Shown here piece by piece: positions 1-14,271 of a stretch of DNA of 64,000 nucleotides (position 1 is the stretch's first letter; each line of letters opens with the position of its first letter). The translations under genes were made by a program, and so were the position numbers. Where the stretch lies: assembly GCA_963669155.1 (NCBI GenBank), contig OZ022589.1, positions 23,249,050-23,313,049 of the forward strand, in the 5' to 3' direction. The notes beneath the pieces were generated by a model. It made no database searches. It was not told the origin of the DNA and saw only the letters and a program-made list of their open reading frames with translations. The stretch comes from Arbacia lixula. Taxonomy: Eukaryota > Echinodermata > Echinoidea > Arbacioida > Arbaciidae.

Positions 1-212
1 AGAGGGAGAGACAGGGGGAGAGACAGGGGGAGGGAGGGAGAGAGGGAGAGGGAGTGAGAGAGACAGGGAGGGAGGGAGGGAGGGAGAGAGAGGGAGAGAG
101 AGGGAGAGAGAGGGAGAGAGAGGGAGAGAGGGAGAGAGAGGGAGAAAGAGGGAGAAAGAGGGAGAGAGAGGGGGAGAGGGGGAGAGAGAGGGAGAGAGAG
201 GGAGGAGGCTGA
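1..212. repeat. GA-rich purine tract
   Basis: An imperfect GAGAGG/GGGA array with occasional GACAG units starts at the window edge, so its left limit is unknown. It is one of many GA/CT tracts here. Nothing suggests coding. Confidence 0.95.
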
Positions 213-659
213 AGAGAGACTCGATAAAAAAATCTAATTGTGTACAATTGCAGCAGCATGCCCAGACACCAATACCACTGTTTAGCTATCACTCTCTTCC
301 TCCAGGGAAAACACCACTCTGTGATTTTGGCCATTTTCAAATAAAACTTGATAGCGGTGGTGATATATTTATCTTGGCACAGGTCCATGTCTTCTACTGT
401 GTCACACTTCATGCGTCTTACTCTAATTATGTGATTATCTTTGGCCTAGATACCACTTGCATGGACAGCAAGCAAGCCAAAACCTGGTGCAGCTGAGACT
501 CCTGTATATACCCTGTATGTTGGGGTCTGGTTCTCAGGGGAAAAGATGCAATATTAACAGTGAGATGATTGGTTTATACTCAAAGTGACACCTCAAGAAA
601 GCAATTTACAAACACCGACATTTGTTTTCTCAGTCTACTGTAAGTCTCTGTTAGTCTAT
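213..659. other. Unique sequence, no feature seen
   Basis: This stretch is non-repetitive. The short open frame at 248-496 shows no recognisable domain or splice context, and I treat it as chance. Confidence 0.5.
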
Positions 660-1150
660 CAGTGTCTGTCTGTATGTCTGTCTGTCAGTCGGTCTGTACA
701 TGTAACCTGCTTTCCCTTTTTCCTCCTCTCTCATCACCCACCAGCTTTCATCAACAAATCTGCATCACTAACACATCATTCTTCATCAGCATCCTTTCCA
801 TCCCTCTCTCTCTTTCTCCCTTTCTCTCCCTACGTATCTCTCTCTCCCTCTCTTTCTATCTCTCTCTTTCCCTCTCTTTCTATCTTTTTCTCCCTACCTA
901 TCTCTCTTTCACTCTCTCTCTCTCTCCATCTCTTTCTCTCTCTCTCCCTCTCTTTCTCTCTTTTTCTCCCTACCTATCTCTCTTTCACTCTCTTTCTCAC
1001 TCCCTCCCCCTCTCTCCCTCACCTTCTATGTTATGTCTCTTTCTCTCTCTCATACATCTTTCTCCCTTTCTCTCTCTCCATCTTTCCTTCCCTCCTCCGT
1101 TCCCCACCAGCGTTCATTAACCAATCTAAATCCATAACCCATTATTGATG
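660..1150. repeat. CT-rich tract between two copies of a 45-bp unit
   Basis: A TGTC-type run at 660-700 is followed by an imperfect CT tract from about 790 to 1100. A segment at about 739-785, beginning CACCAGCTTTCATCAACAAA, recurs in diverged form at about 1106-1150. The CT expansion therefore lies between two copies of a longer repeat unit spaced about 367 bp. Serine/leucine-rich open frames across it are simply CT repeats read as codons. Confidence 0.8.
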
Positions 1151-1890
1151 TTCCAATCAGTCTTTGTCAAGTGGGGGGAGATAAGTTGATTAATTAACCA
1201 ATTACAGGTGATTGCATGGCCGTTCATGCCGGGAGATATCACTGGCTCATCTGCCTCACTCTCAACACACTAGACCTGGTGATATTAACTCACTTTGTAT
1301 CCAGTGTGTAGTCTAGCACACACTATACACACGTCTCCTATAGAGCAGTGTTTGTCTGACAATCAGATGGTTAATCATCAATGGCAGGTGCTGAGGGGAA
1401 CACTTCTCTCACACATCAAGCACCGAGTAACATGTTTCCAATCATAAATAATGTTACATTACATCGCAATTACTGCAGTATACCATAGGATCAAATGTCC
1501 ATATATTTATTAAAAATCATATATCACAAGGAACTACAGTATTACATATATGTTCTCTATTTAGAAGCAGTATTAGATAAAGCCCCACTTACGGGCATAC
1601 TTTTGGAAATTGCTTTTTGTTCAAATCCAGTAATGTTTGAGAAGAGAGAAGTGTATCTGATCAAACTACACGCAGGTCTGTATTCAGAGCTCATATTTAG
1701 GCAGTACATGATTGTATATGACAGTTTAAATGTGTTCACGCTGTACATGATGTACTGTAGGTTGCATCAAGAGAAGGAACCCAGTGGGTGCAGTTTATGT
1801 ATTCATACACTAACCATGAATCTTGTATCAAGAGCTCACTTCATTTTGGAGTACAAACACAAGTCAATATGAAACACAAGGGTACATGTA
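1151..1890. other. Unique AT-rich sequence
   Basis: No gene, RNA or clear repeat is visible. The block at about 1160-1400 is low in simple repeats and could be regulatory, but nothing specific supports that. Confidence 0.4.
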
Positions 1891-2112
1891 AGAGACCATT
1901 TTTGTTATGTATGCAAATGTTATTCACATCATTAAAAAGTATGTAACTAATGGTAACCCCAAAGCTTGTCGAGGTCTGTGAGTAGCAACAGCTAATAGAT
2001 TCAGAGTGTGTTCCATCTATTGAAACTGAATCACGAAATACAGGTGAATGTAATATTCACCAGGCTATCATGAGGGGGAAAGTTGTGATTACATTACAAA
2101 AATGGCTTATTG
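1891..2112 (+). mobile_element. Family B MITE-like repeat, copy 1
   Basis: This is one member of a dispersed family of about 220 bp found at least seven times in the window. Its 5' end (ACCATTTTTGTTATG) is an imperfect inverted match to its 3' end (CATTACAAAAATGG), so it has short TIRs. Shared internal words are GGTAACCCC and TAGATTCAGAGTGTGTTCCA. The 5' part carries ATGCAAAT, a POU-octamer match. No coding capacity is seen, so it is a non-autonomous DNA element by structure. Confidence 0.75.
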
Positions 2113-2472
2113 CACACACACACTCCATATAAACAGTCATTCACCCAGACACATAGTTACTGGGGAGATGGTTTCACTCACTTCCCAGACCAGTAATGTG
2201 GGCATGATCACTCCATCTTCTTATTACTATTCATGGGTGATCTGATTGGGCTCACATTCTTGCCTCCCACAGCTTAATTCTCTACGCAGAAGATACATGA
2301 AGGATGTGAATACTCAAATAAGGTGAATACTTCATGCAACTCAAGTTGATCCAACTGTGGTCGATGTATAGAGCATTCCCAGAGTCTTATTACAGGTGAT
2401 TATGTGGGAAATGGAAATTGGGTATCATATGTATGTCTTAAATATGCTTAGATTTAAAATGGTTTCTCCACA
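2113..2472. other. Unique sequence, no feature seen
   Basis: No repeat or gene signal is recognised between the two elements that flank this interval. Confidence 0.4.
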
Positions 2473-3211
2473 CTATAATCAGGGATGTGTTAGGAAAGGA
2501 TATGAAACAACATTCTTTCTTTGAGCCCATGCGTGGCACCGCCGAAAAAAAATGTGGTCTCAGCATGTGCTTTTCACGTGTTTTAACAATAACGAACACG
2601 ATTGCGTAGCAACGGTTTCTCAGAGAGAACAAAAGAAATGTAGAGTCTTATTTCGCTTGTCCACTTCTGTTGGATTGCATCAATACTTTTGTGAGGAAAA
2701 GCGATATCAGCGAACAAAAATAAACAGTTTTTTAAAGTAAAATATCTCATTTGCACGCAAATTCACGCAAACTCTGTTAATGAAAATAAGCAGCTTAATA
2801 TATGATTTTGATAATGATTGAATCCGACATTTCCGGAAATCTCCGGAAAGTGAAGAAATTTGGTGATTACGTAAGTAAGAATATTATTTTATATCTCCGT
2901 TTGTTCATCATTCAACAATTATTTAGAAGAAAAACGATTGCAGGATCTTTAGAGGTGTTGCCCTTAACTTTCTTGAAAATTACAAAAAAAATGTGATAAG
3001 AAACACAGCTTCGAGAAACAAAACAGGGAATTAAAGATATTGCTTTCCAAGTTGACGGCAGCAAAATGACGGTGCCACGCATGGGACTTCAAAGCATTGC
3101 AGTGATTGTGGAATGCTTTTGACATTCATTAGCACGCTTTAGTATCCACACAGATGTTTGAATACATTATGCTTGAGTTGTCCCTCCTTCCTAACACATC
3201 CCTGCTATAAT
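2473..3211. mobile_element. Family C TIR element, copy 1, with 7-bp TSD
   Basis: The element spans 2480-3204. Its left end starts CAGGGATGTGTTAGGAAAGG and its right end is the inverted form with one base different. It is flanked by a perfect 7-bp direct repeat, CTATAAT, at 2473-2479 and 3205-3211. No transposase is encoded: the internal open frames are short and not shared with copy 2. The ends resemble hAT termini (CAGGG), but hAT elements normally make 8-bp duplications, so the superfamily is open. Confidence 0.9.
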
Positions 3212-5754
3212 ACTTGCTTTTCCACAGTAAGGTTGATGCTGACTTTCTCTTAGCTGCTGCAACAAACTTGAGTTGAAATACATCACATTCCATGAATTCT
3301 GAAATGCAGTTCACAACTTTATAGCAGACAACAAATTTCAGTAAAAATCTGCATGACCAACAAGAACTATGGGTCTATGTTGTGAAATGTATTTTTAAAT
3401 CATAATTTTTCCCAGCCTTGCTCTGTACCAGAATAATTTCCTTCTTTGCATATATCATGATTGGTGAGGATTACATGTGTAAGAGGTTCACCACTGCTTT
3501 AATTGTCTCGGGTGAGTTAGAGGCATACTCGTATGACTAATCGGCATGAAACTCATGATACGATTTGCTCCCTACAGATAAGGACCACATCGCCACTCCT
3601 GTAGCCAGAGCAGGCCAATGTACTCCATCTGCACGTACCTCTTATTTCCCATGATCCCTCAGTCTTTACCAAGCGTGTGAACCAGGAGTTCATCGTTCGG
3701 TGGATCTTATAGCTGGCTTTATTCCCACATTATGCATGGTGTGCCAAGTCTCTGATAGAGCTGGCTCAAAATAATCAAGTCGAAAATGGTTGACTTGCTG
3801 CTCAAATTTTTTGTTTCAAATTTGTTTTTAGAAGTGTAATGTATGTACACATACACACATTATGATTATTTGTGGCTTATCAAAACATCTGATGGTGCAT
3901 GTTACAGGTAAATGTGTACATTTTAAACGATAGTACATATTTTGTGCCAGAGAAATCACACACAAAGACACACAGTAATGTGATTGCCGGTAATTGATGA
4001 AATAAGAAAGTCCCTACACTTTGCGAATTAATGTAGAACATCAATTATAGACTCTCAATCACAGTATCTCTGAAGAGAGCTGGATAATTTGAGAAAAAAG
4101 ATAATAATCACAAAAATCCCAACAACAAACACAAGTTTCAAACCTGATTTATTATTATATCATAGTTCATCTGTAATTATTCAAGATGCACAAGGAAGAA
4201 TGCTGACTGTCTCCAGATGCTCGCTGTTTCACTGAGTATCAAGCAGCTGATGGCCAACACTAAACAGATGCTTCCTAGATGACAATTATCCGTTGAGTAA
4301 ATTGGTTTGTGTGAGTGAGTTTGACACGGGGTGGTGTGTATAGAGCAAAGCCAGATGGTCTCATCATCAAATCTCGCTGCCTTCAAGTATACAAGATGTC
4401 TTGAAGATGCTGGAGCAGATAACCCAAGGAGATGGTAAGGAAATTGTCCTTCACATGGTAGGTTACACTCCATTGCTCAAGGCACTAATAAGCCAGTAGA
4501 TAGTGTTCACGCGAACACACAATTATAGTTTAAATTTGGATTCTCGTTCTTTATATTTTCTAGGAAGTACCACAACATTTATTCCACTTGTACCTGGTGA
4601 CTCGCTTCTCATCTCCTACCGCAGTACAATGAATATAATTTCCTCATTTCTTTCTTTCTTTATTCCTTCCTTTATTTCTTCCTGTCTTCATTCCTTTCTT
4701 TTCCCTTTCTTCTTTCTTTCCTTACATCCTTGATTTCCTTCTCCCATCCTCTCTCTCTTCCTCATCCCCTCTTAGTCAGTCTCCAATGTCATATTTTATT
4801 CATACATGTCCATGTCAATTTCCGCGCCATTTTCAATGGCAAATTTGCTCACAATCGAGCTTCAAGGTCGCTGAGATATTCAAACAAACCCATTCAATTA
4901 AATCTGAAGCATAGCGCCAGACTTGATGACTTTCTCAATTGCACTGCCTCCACCTATAAGACCCGGAGGGCACACTTCATGTGTTTTGTGGTAGAAAAAC
5001 CAGCTTTGTTTGCTTTGGTCTTTTGGTTTGGTTTCGCAGCACTCCTTACCAGTTTCACATCTTTAAAATCAAGATGCCCAACATACTCTTTTACAAGATG
5101 GACTAAATAAACTACAAGAAGGAAATATTACAATCGTGAAATGATTTGATATTACATAGTGGCCTTCTAAATAGAAACAGTTCATGTGCTGTTTTGTCAA
5201 TTTTGCACATCCTTCACATCAATGATTTTATCAAGATTTTTTTCTTTCAAAAAAGGGGATCAGGGCTGTAAAACAACCTGACAGACCAGAAGATGAACGA
5301 GGGAGGTACAGAGATGCCCTCAGTTTGCAGGGCTATATTCATACTTGGCATCGGGAGATAATAATGACATTTAACGTCCCAAAATGATGACAGACTCCCA
5401 AAACTAAATACATGAATGTGATACATGCATTTAACCCTGGATTACCCTCCTTATATTCTAGATTTCAGAGAAAATGGTGCTATTTTTGGCCCCACCTCTC
5501 ACCCTGCACGGACCGGCTCCTAGTAAACAGCTGGCCTCCTGAATAATGGAGCCTGAGCTGGTCTCATCACCACCACGCTCTCCTCACAACGAATTATTCA
5601 CTCAACGAGTCTCGTCCGTTCAGCTCTGAATATTGGATGGGGAAGCTGGTGAAATATAGATTGGCTGATCAGAGCAGCTTCCAGGCAGCGTGTATCACTG
5701 CCGCTAGGGGGAGATTGATCTTTGGAAGGATTCATGAGCTTGAATCCTAGGGCA
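3212..5754. other. Mostly unique noncoding DNA
   Basis: No exon, RNA gene or TIR element was recognised. A TTTC-rich patch lies at about 4640-4760. The block 5480-5740 has little simple repeat and higher GC than its surroundings, so it is a candidate regulatory region, unproven. Confidence 0.4.
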
Positions 5755-6520
5755 CTTTGATTGATGTGACACTTGGATACATCTTTGTCTATACTGCTGT
5801 AACAAAATCCCTTTCTTCCCCCACTTCATTCACAGACTACCACAGGGAGATAGAATGATTTTGTGAGGAAGTTGTGGTCGCAGATCCCCTGTCAGTGTTG
5901 ACTGATGTGATGCAGGGACACTTCTTTGTCAATATTGATGCAGTGAAATCCCCTCCTTCTCCTGCCGTTCATTTGCAGAATACCAATGGATGAAAAAAAA
6001 CTATTGTGGGAGATCTTGGATCCCGAATCCTCTGTCGACTTTGTTCAGCTGATACTCGGAGATATCTCCATCTCCATTTTCTGTGTCAAAATCCCTTGCT
6101 CCCCCTCCCCCTCCTGTTCATCCCAGACTTTCACTTAAATAACTACAAAACGATTTTCATGAGAGATTTGTGATCCTAAGTCATCTGTCACTTTTGATTG
6201 ATGTGATACTTGGAGACTTCTCTGTTAAGATTGCGGAGACAAAAGCCGTTTCTTCCCAGGACTGTCTTCATGCACAGAGTACCAGGAGGAAGCAAGTCAT
6301 TGTGATGGATTTCTGACCCCAATCTGCAGATATTTTTGCCCCAAATGATAGATGAGCTAGGAGATGTACTTGTCAATATTGCTTTATCAAAATCACTTTC
6401 TTTCCCCTCTCTATTCACAGTCTGCCAAAGGGAGAAAGTAATTAATGTGAGGGATTTGTGATCCAGATTCCTGTTCCTTTCGCTTGCTGTGCTTGGAAAT
6501 ATCTTTCGCAAAACTGATGT
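5755..6520. repeat. Degenerate tandem repeat, unit about 145 bp, five or more copies
   Basis: A recurring pattern begins TGATGTGATACTTGG, runs through CAAAATCCCTTTCTTCCCCC, and then a Cagactacc/AGGGAGA-like stretch. Anchors lie near 5763, 5904, 6048, 6200 and 6348, so spacing is 141-152 bp. Units are well diverged, which suggests an old array. It is not obviously protein coding: reading frames are broken and spacing is not a fixed multiple of three. Confidence 0.75.
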
Positions 6521-8223
6521 CATCAATCCCAAAGAAAGCAATGATTAACATAGTAAAGATTAATCTCACAACCATGTTTGTTTGATAAATCTGCTTGCTG
6601 ACAAAGCTCTGCTGCTTACATCACAGGTGGGATTTCCTCTCACATGGACGTTGCTCTCATTTTAAGGCAAGGTCACCAATCAAATTACAGCAGACAAATT
6701 TGATTAAGGAGACATACAATGAGTAATGAAGATGCATGTTCATTGTAAATTTTATTCTCATATTGCTTACAAATCTACTAGCAAGTACTATTAAATGTAT
6801 ATGTGTTAGATTACAAAATTGAATGTTATGCAAAACTTCTTTAATGCCTTAATATGTGCCTACTGAGTTTTTTTTTTTTTAATTCAACAATCAAACTGAT
6901 TAAGTGTCAAGATCTTTGTAAAGGGACAATTACTAATTTTGTGCAGACAAAAGGAATTTGTCCTGGCATTGCGCCTGTTCTAACAATAGAGGTCAACCTT
7001 AGCTTTCAGTATAAATAGTTGGTTCTTCTTGTAATTTGTTCATATCTGCATGATAACCTAATGAGCTGCAGATCGAGAAGCTTCATTATCTAACATGTTA
7101 CTTATTAAAGCAATTTGAAAAAATTTGGAACTACTTGATCAATCATGTCATGGAACTCATTGCAGAGGCAAATCAAAGAGCAAATACGACTCATGAATCT
7201 TCACAGTGAATCATGTAGCTGGGTATTTCATCACTATTTTCAATCACACTACTGCAATATGACAGTAGTAGAAATAGATACAGGGGGTTGCAGAGTTATT
7301 TATCCCCCATTATGCAAAGCTGAGCCCCCATGAAAAACGCAAATGTGAAACACAGTACGTTTCAGTGTGTTAGTGTCATGACATCTGACTTGAAATGAAG
7401 GCCTCGTGAAAGTACCTCCCCGCACCCCTCCGCCTTCTCTTTGACACCCACAAGCCTTCTCTTTTCCACACTTTTCTGAGAAATAATTGATTAGCTGTCC
7501 TGCAATTATTTTATTACTAAACCACACAATGACTGCACTAATGGCAACTCATTACCGATGAAACAAACATGAACATTACATGTGTTTGGGTTTATATTGA
7601 TGTATGCTTGTGTAAATTGACAAGGTTCACAAGCTTGATCTGCATTTTGCCTAAAATTAGAAATCTGTATGAAGTTGCCTCCAGACAGAGACTTTTGGCC
7701 ATGTTTTCTGCTTGGCCAGCATTTTCTCATGAGCCCGCTTACTTTGTTTATGTAAAGCGTGAGACGTCAATTTCAATTTAAAACACGGTCATCTGTCAAT
7801 TTCACGCAGGGCGATTTCCCATGATGCCGCTGCAACACGGAGTAGCCTGCAGAAAACAGGATGACGCCGAGCCGAAAGAGCGAGAGTGCGATCGAGCAAG
7901 GAAGGAGAGAACAGGCTCGATCCCGATTACACAGTATTACGGCAATCTATTGATCAGAAGCACTCCTCCTTATAATCGCATAATCACATTTGGCTCTGCG
8001 GCTGACAGGCAGAGTTGACTTTGCAGAAGGCCTCGGAGCAAACCACACTCCCACACAAACACGGTAGTGTGGGACTACGGTGTATTACAGGCTGTAATCC
8101 TCTCCTCTCTAAACAGCTTTGAAGGACTTTCACCATGTGATACCTGTAGTTGTGATGGCTTGCGCAAATTGCATTTGTGTGCCCGATTACATATGTTCAT
8201 GTTCTCAAACCTGAATCGAGAGT
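6521..8223. other. Unique noncoding DNA with a GC-richer block
   Basis: No gene was recognised. The block at about 7790-8060 is richer in CpG, lacks simple repeats, and stands out from its AT-rich surroundings. It may be a cis-regulatory element of the ERG locus. This is inference only. Confidence 0.35.
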
Positions 8224-8951
8224 GTTTAATCAGGGATGTGTTATGGAAGGATATGAAGCAATTTTCTTCCTTTGAACCCATGTGCCAAGCCGCTGAAAAG
8301 TTATGTGTTCTCAACAGGTGCTGTTCAGGTGTTTGAACAATTATGAACATGATTGTGTGGCAACGGCGAGAACAAAAGAAATGTACAGTCTCATTTCGCT
8401 TGTCCCGTTCTGTTAATGGCATTAATACTTCCATGAGCATAACAGGTATCAGCAAACGCAAATAAACAAGTTTTTCAAGTGAAATATCTCTGTTTCACGC
8501 AAACACACACAAACGCCGTTAATGATAATACACAGCTTAACATATCATTTTGAGAGTGGTTGAATTCCCCAAATGCACAAGTTGTCGGAAAGTGAAGAAA
8601 TTGGTCAATTTTGTAAGTAATACAAATAGCTTTTATGTCCGATTTTTAATGATTCCTCAATACTTTTCGAAACAAAAGCAGAGTAAAGGATCTGTCATTA
8701 TCTGCCGTTAACTTCCTTAAAGTTTGCAAACAAATTTGTCAAAAACAAAACGTCTACAGATAAATGGGAAATTAAAGAAATTTCAGAAATTTTAAAATCA
8801 GCTAAATGTCGGCTCGGCACATGGAACTTCAAAGCATTGTCATGATTATGGAATTCTTTTGACATTCATGAGCACGATTTAGAACCCATACAGATGTTTG
8901 CATATATTATGCTCGAGTTTCTACTCCTTCGTAACACCTCCCTGGTTTAAT
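8224..8951. mobile_element. Family C TIR element, copy 2, with 7-bp TSD
   Basis: The element spans 8231-8944 (714 bp) and aligns along its length with the copy at 2480-3204. Flanks are a perfect 7-bp duplication, GTTTAAT, at 8224-8230 and 8945-8951. Both family C targets fit the pattern (C/G)T(A/T)TAAT, so insertion may prefer that sequence. Confidence 0.9.
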
Positions 8952-9670
8952 TACACTTGTCTGATAAGAAAATCAGGCAATGTAATTTAAGGTGTGAAAA
9001 AATAGCATCTGAAGGGGGCAATTAACTTAATGTGTAAACATGTACTACAGCGAGTATCCTGCAAAATAAACAGGTCAGCTATTGATTTACACAACAAAAA
9101 TGAGGATTTTAATGAAAGGGCTTTCTGGGGTAATTTGATTTGGAAGAAATTTTAGGCATGCCATACACCCAGTAGCAAGGATAGCGTGCTCCATCCGGTA
9201 AATGAATGAAAAATAAAAATGAGGATGTAACTCCACAATCATTTCTTTCTTTGTCCAATGATGTTTTGAAGTATAGTCAGATATACATTTATAAATATGA
9301 ACAAATAGAAAATTTTTTGTTGCAGTACAATATATTACTAAACTGTTTTTAAAAATTTAGATGCACACAAATCCTGCAGCTTGCAAGGGATATTAATAGC
9401 TTGATATTTTCTATCATTGTAATCAAAACACTATTGTTGAGCTGGTTCTGTGTAACAGGTGTGGTTCAGGTATGTATGATCCGTTTGTTATCAGAGGATA
9501 TTCAAAACAGGCGATGCAATATCTCATGGAGAAACATGACATTGTAAATACCATGAAAATTCTTTTACTTATTTTTTGTCTTCTTCTGAGGTAATCTGTC
9601 TCCTTCAAACTTCAAGGTTCTTTCAGTTATTCAGGCAGGTTGGTCTTCGGTATCAGCCTAGGTGTTGGTG
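8952..9670. other. AT-rich DNA with a dispersed repeat fragment
   Basis: A segment at about 9145-9207 (core ACACCCAGTAGCAAGGATAG followed by CGTGCTCCATCC) recurs inverted near 45098-45165. Otherwise nothing is recognised. Confidence 0.5.
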
Positions 9671-9860
9671 TCCGTGTTGGTGTCAGTATTGGTGTCAGTA
9701 TTGGTATTGTTTGTGGAAATGTGCCTCAGTGTACTGTCATCATTACAAGAGCTCTCCAAGGATGATCCGTGTTGGTGTCAGTATTGGTGTCAGTATTGGT
9801 ATTGTTTGTGGAAATGTGCCTCAGTGTACTGTCATCATTACAAGAGCTCTCCAAGGATGA
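9671..9860. repeat. Perfect-looking 95-bp tandem duplication
   Basis: Two adjacent 95-bp units (9671-9765 and 9766-9860) appear identical, each starting TCCGTGTTGGTGTCAGTATT. The unit also contains a smaller TTGGTGTCAG sub-repeat. Near identity points to a recent event. Confidence 0.9.
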
Positions 9861-9914
9861 TGAGCCAAACCTGATAAGCCAAGCTGCCTTGCTGTCAAGA
9901 AGGCTTTCTCTATC

Positions 9915-10500
<586 letters not shown>

Positions 10501-10504
10501 CTCT

Positions 10505-11383
10505 GTGAAAGATATATTACTTACACACGTTCCTCTATGCTTTCATTAGGTACACGGATATGAGACCTCATTTTTAGACTATAATGAATTAAGTGCACTA
10601 GTCCCCCGAAAGGCAAGCGTACTGAGTAGGGCTCGTCCACACCAGTGGGTCAGAAAGCCTTCCATATTGAACAGTGAACACTGCATGATGCATGCTTTAT
10701 TCTTGCTCATACAATTTCCACTTATTACTTTGCATGATGTCAGGGGATGGATGACTGGTTGCCGTGCAACTGTCATCTTTCGGCACCCGTAGGACCTGAG
10801 GTGTCGAGGATCATGTATAACCACAGAGAAGGCCAACAATCAATAATTAGACACAGTCCTATAACATTGTTGGATGAAAATAAAATAAAGTAGAGTTAAG
10901 AAAAGCAAGACACATAAATCCAATAGAGAACTGTTTTGTTTGACACGGAAGGAGTGACATGGAACTCTCTTCACGCCAATCAAGCCTTTTAAAGTTAACA
11001 TTAAAAATCACACGAATACTATCAAATATGGATTTTGTGCCACAATTTCTATGCCACTCAAGAATTTGGCAGTGTACATGGTCACATGGAAGGGGCCCAC
11101 GGGGGGGGGGGATCCCAAAAGGTGTTAACCTTGTTCATATTTTGAGAATGCAGTATACTTTGGTGGTACAGATGGGGAAAATGTTATGCAACTCTCTTAA
11201 GAGGAATAAAATTGAAGAAAAAGTGCAATGTTCGTTAAAATCTAGTACAATTTTATAACAGTGAATACGTGTCTCTCTCCCTCTACTCCAAATTAATCAA
11301 AATTACCTTAAATCGTCATCCAAAAGAAGATTGATCTCATGATTTAAGAGAAAAAAGTTTGCCAGTCAATGGTAGGTAGAAAC
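10505..11383. other. Unique sequence; short G run
   Basis: No gene was recognised. A run of ten G lies at 11102-11111. Confidence 0.4.
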
Positions 11384-11547
11384 ACCCAATTTCTCTCTCT
11401 TCAAAAGATAAATATAATGATTAGGAACTCTATCAAGAAGTGCATTGCTTAAAACTTAACGAAGTACCCAATTTCTCTCTCTTCAAAAGATAAATATAAT
11501 GATTAGGAACTCTATCAAGAAGTGCATTGCTTAAAACTTAACGAAGT
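11384..11547. repeat. 82-bp tandem duplication
   Basis: Units 11384-11465 and 11466-11547 look identical. Each begins ACCCAATTTCTCTCTCTTCA and ends ACTTAACGAAGT. Confidence 0.92.
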
Positions 11548-11764
11548 ACAAACAAAGGGTGATCTCCACTCACAGTTTACTTTTAGATTAAGAATAAGAT
11601 GAAGACTTTAGACTACTGTTGTTTTAAAGCCAACAAGGTATATATGTATTAGTCTCTCTCCTCCCAATCTCAGCATACTGAGAGTACTTGATGCAAGCAA
11701 TGTAATCAAAGCGCTTTCTGCAAGCGCTTCCTGAGGACCTGAAATTCAGCGAGATGCTGAATTC

Positions 11765-12530
<766 letters not shown>

Positions 12531-14269
12531 CTCTTACAGTCTTCCCTCCATCTATCATCGGGCCAGCAAGCCACTTGTAACGTAAATGTCAAATTACAAT
12601 TTGTTTGGTGCCTCTTCAATTGCAACTTCAGAGATTGTATTTAAAAATGCAAACAATTCTTAAACAATGACAAACTATTTTGTTAATATTGAATATGAGC
12701 GAACAAATGGAAGCAGAGAAATGAAAGTTTGAGAAAAGCTGATATAAATCACTGATAACATTCAAGGTGTAAGGTTCAACCCAGCAATGAGGACAACATC
12801 AATGTACTTATGTATGTTTTTTGTTGAATGTGATATAAGAACATTACAAAAGTCATCTAGAGGAAAACCTCTGATCAGATGTTACATAACTCTTCCAAGT
12901 ACGAGGTCTTATAAAAGTGATAATCTACAAACAATTCTGCTTATACTACCTCCCAGTCACAAACTCTGACACAGACAGAGAATTCCATTAATTAACCAGC
13001 AGATCTCACCCCCCTGGAAGATCAAACGGGATGTTTGTAAAATGAAAATATGCAGATTCATCAGTGCATTAAAGGTACATGCATGAATCTGCTATTTTTT
13101 ATGAGAGTGGTAAATCCTTGAGACAACAGACCCTTAGCTCTATCTCTGAGAGAAGCTTGACATACAGAATTAATCTTCATGCCCAATGCCCTGCTGCATG
13201 AAATGGAAGAGTAACCATTTATGGTAAATTTTATGCAAAGGGGCCCAGGCGCTGTCATCAAGCTGGGAGAGAACACTTTGCTATCTAGAGCAGATCATCC
13301 ACTGATCTCATTTTGATATTTACACATCTATCAGCTTGTTGTAGATCCAGTTGCATTTGAATTTTCATCTTGCTGGAAAATCCTAACAAGCTACCACATT
13401 TTTTTTAAATAAATCTACAGGCCAAGACTTAATGGAATCACACAATATTGATCACATTTGTGGTTGCCTTAAAAAATTGTTTTAAAAAAAGCATGTAAAT
13501 GGATAAGAGAAGGATACCTCTCAACATACAAAAGTATGTATTGTGCATCATTCAATTAAGTTAATGGGTTTTATGTATGGACTAAGCCACAGACTGCCTT
13601 TAAACCCTGTTCTGCTGAACATATTTACCTTCTTAATGCACATTTTATTCTGGCTGTACGTTTCGTAGATAGAGAGTCAACAGTCCAATGGGTTTGTTTT
13701 CCGGTGTGTCTTTATTTCAGTCTGTCTGATGTATGTCACTGTGTGTATGTATGTTGTCATGTTTGTCTGGACATCCAGTTCTCTACTGGAGATGTCAACT
13801 CATTATGGCTCATAATGGTTAAACAGTACAGTGGAGTTATAAGGAGAAGCAGGCTCTTTATAGATAGTGACAGGGATACAATCAGTGAGATCAGTGAGAG
13901 TGCAATGCCTTCATATTGAACACTGCAGAGGTATGACTGTCATACCATCAGCTAATCCACTATATACTCATTGTACTGTACAAATTAAATAAACTTGTTT
14001 CTCTGCATAGTCCACACATACAATCATTATGTTAATTGAAGTGTGAAAAATACACACTTTTACAGATAAGGATTAAAAAATGTTATTTACAGATAGGAAA
14101 TCTGACTGGCAGAGACCATTACGACTGATCAGTCCCAGTCCTCAGCCCTCCCCCCCCCCCCACCCCCACCCCTCCATGATAAGACAAAATGAGAGACTAA
14201 CTGTGTCGATCAGTCATCTATTTTAATCCTTTTATAAAACAGTGTACTAATGTGTGATGAGCAGAACCA
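12531..14269. other. Unique AT-rich DNA; poly-C run
   Basis: No exon or RNA gene was recognised. A C-rich run lies at 14150-14172. Confidence 0.4.
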
Positions 14270-14271
14270 TG

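Noticed and set aside
585-1148. Serine/leucine-rich open frames in CT tracts (also at 9948-10549, 31505-32571, 40161-40460, 43855-44241, 56305-56520)
   Set aside because: CT and GA dinucleotide repeats have no stop codons in several frames. No domain, start context or splice support.
1557-1872. Opposed open frames of 63 and 125 codons
   Set aside because: AT-rich unique DNA with no domain or splice signals. Chance is the simplest explanation.
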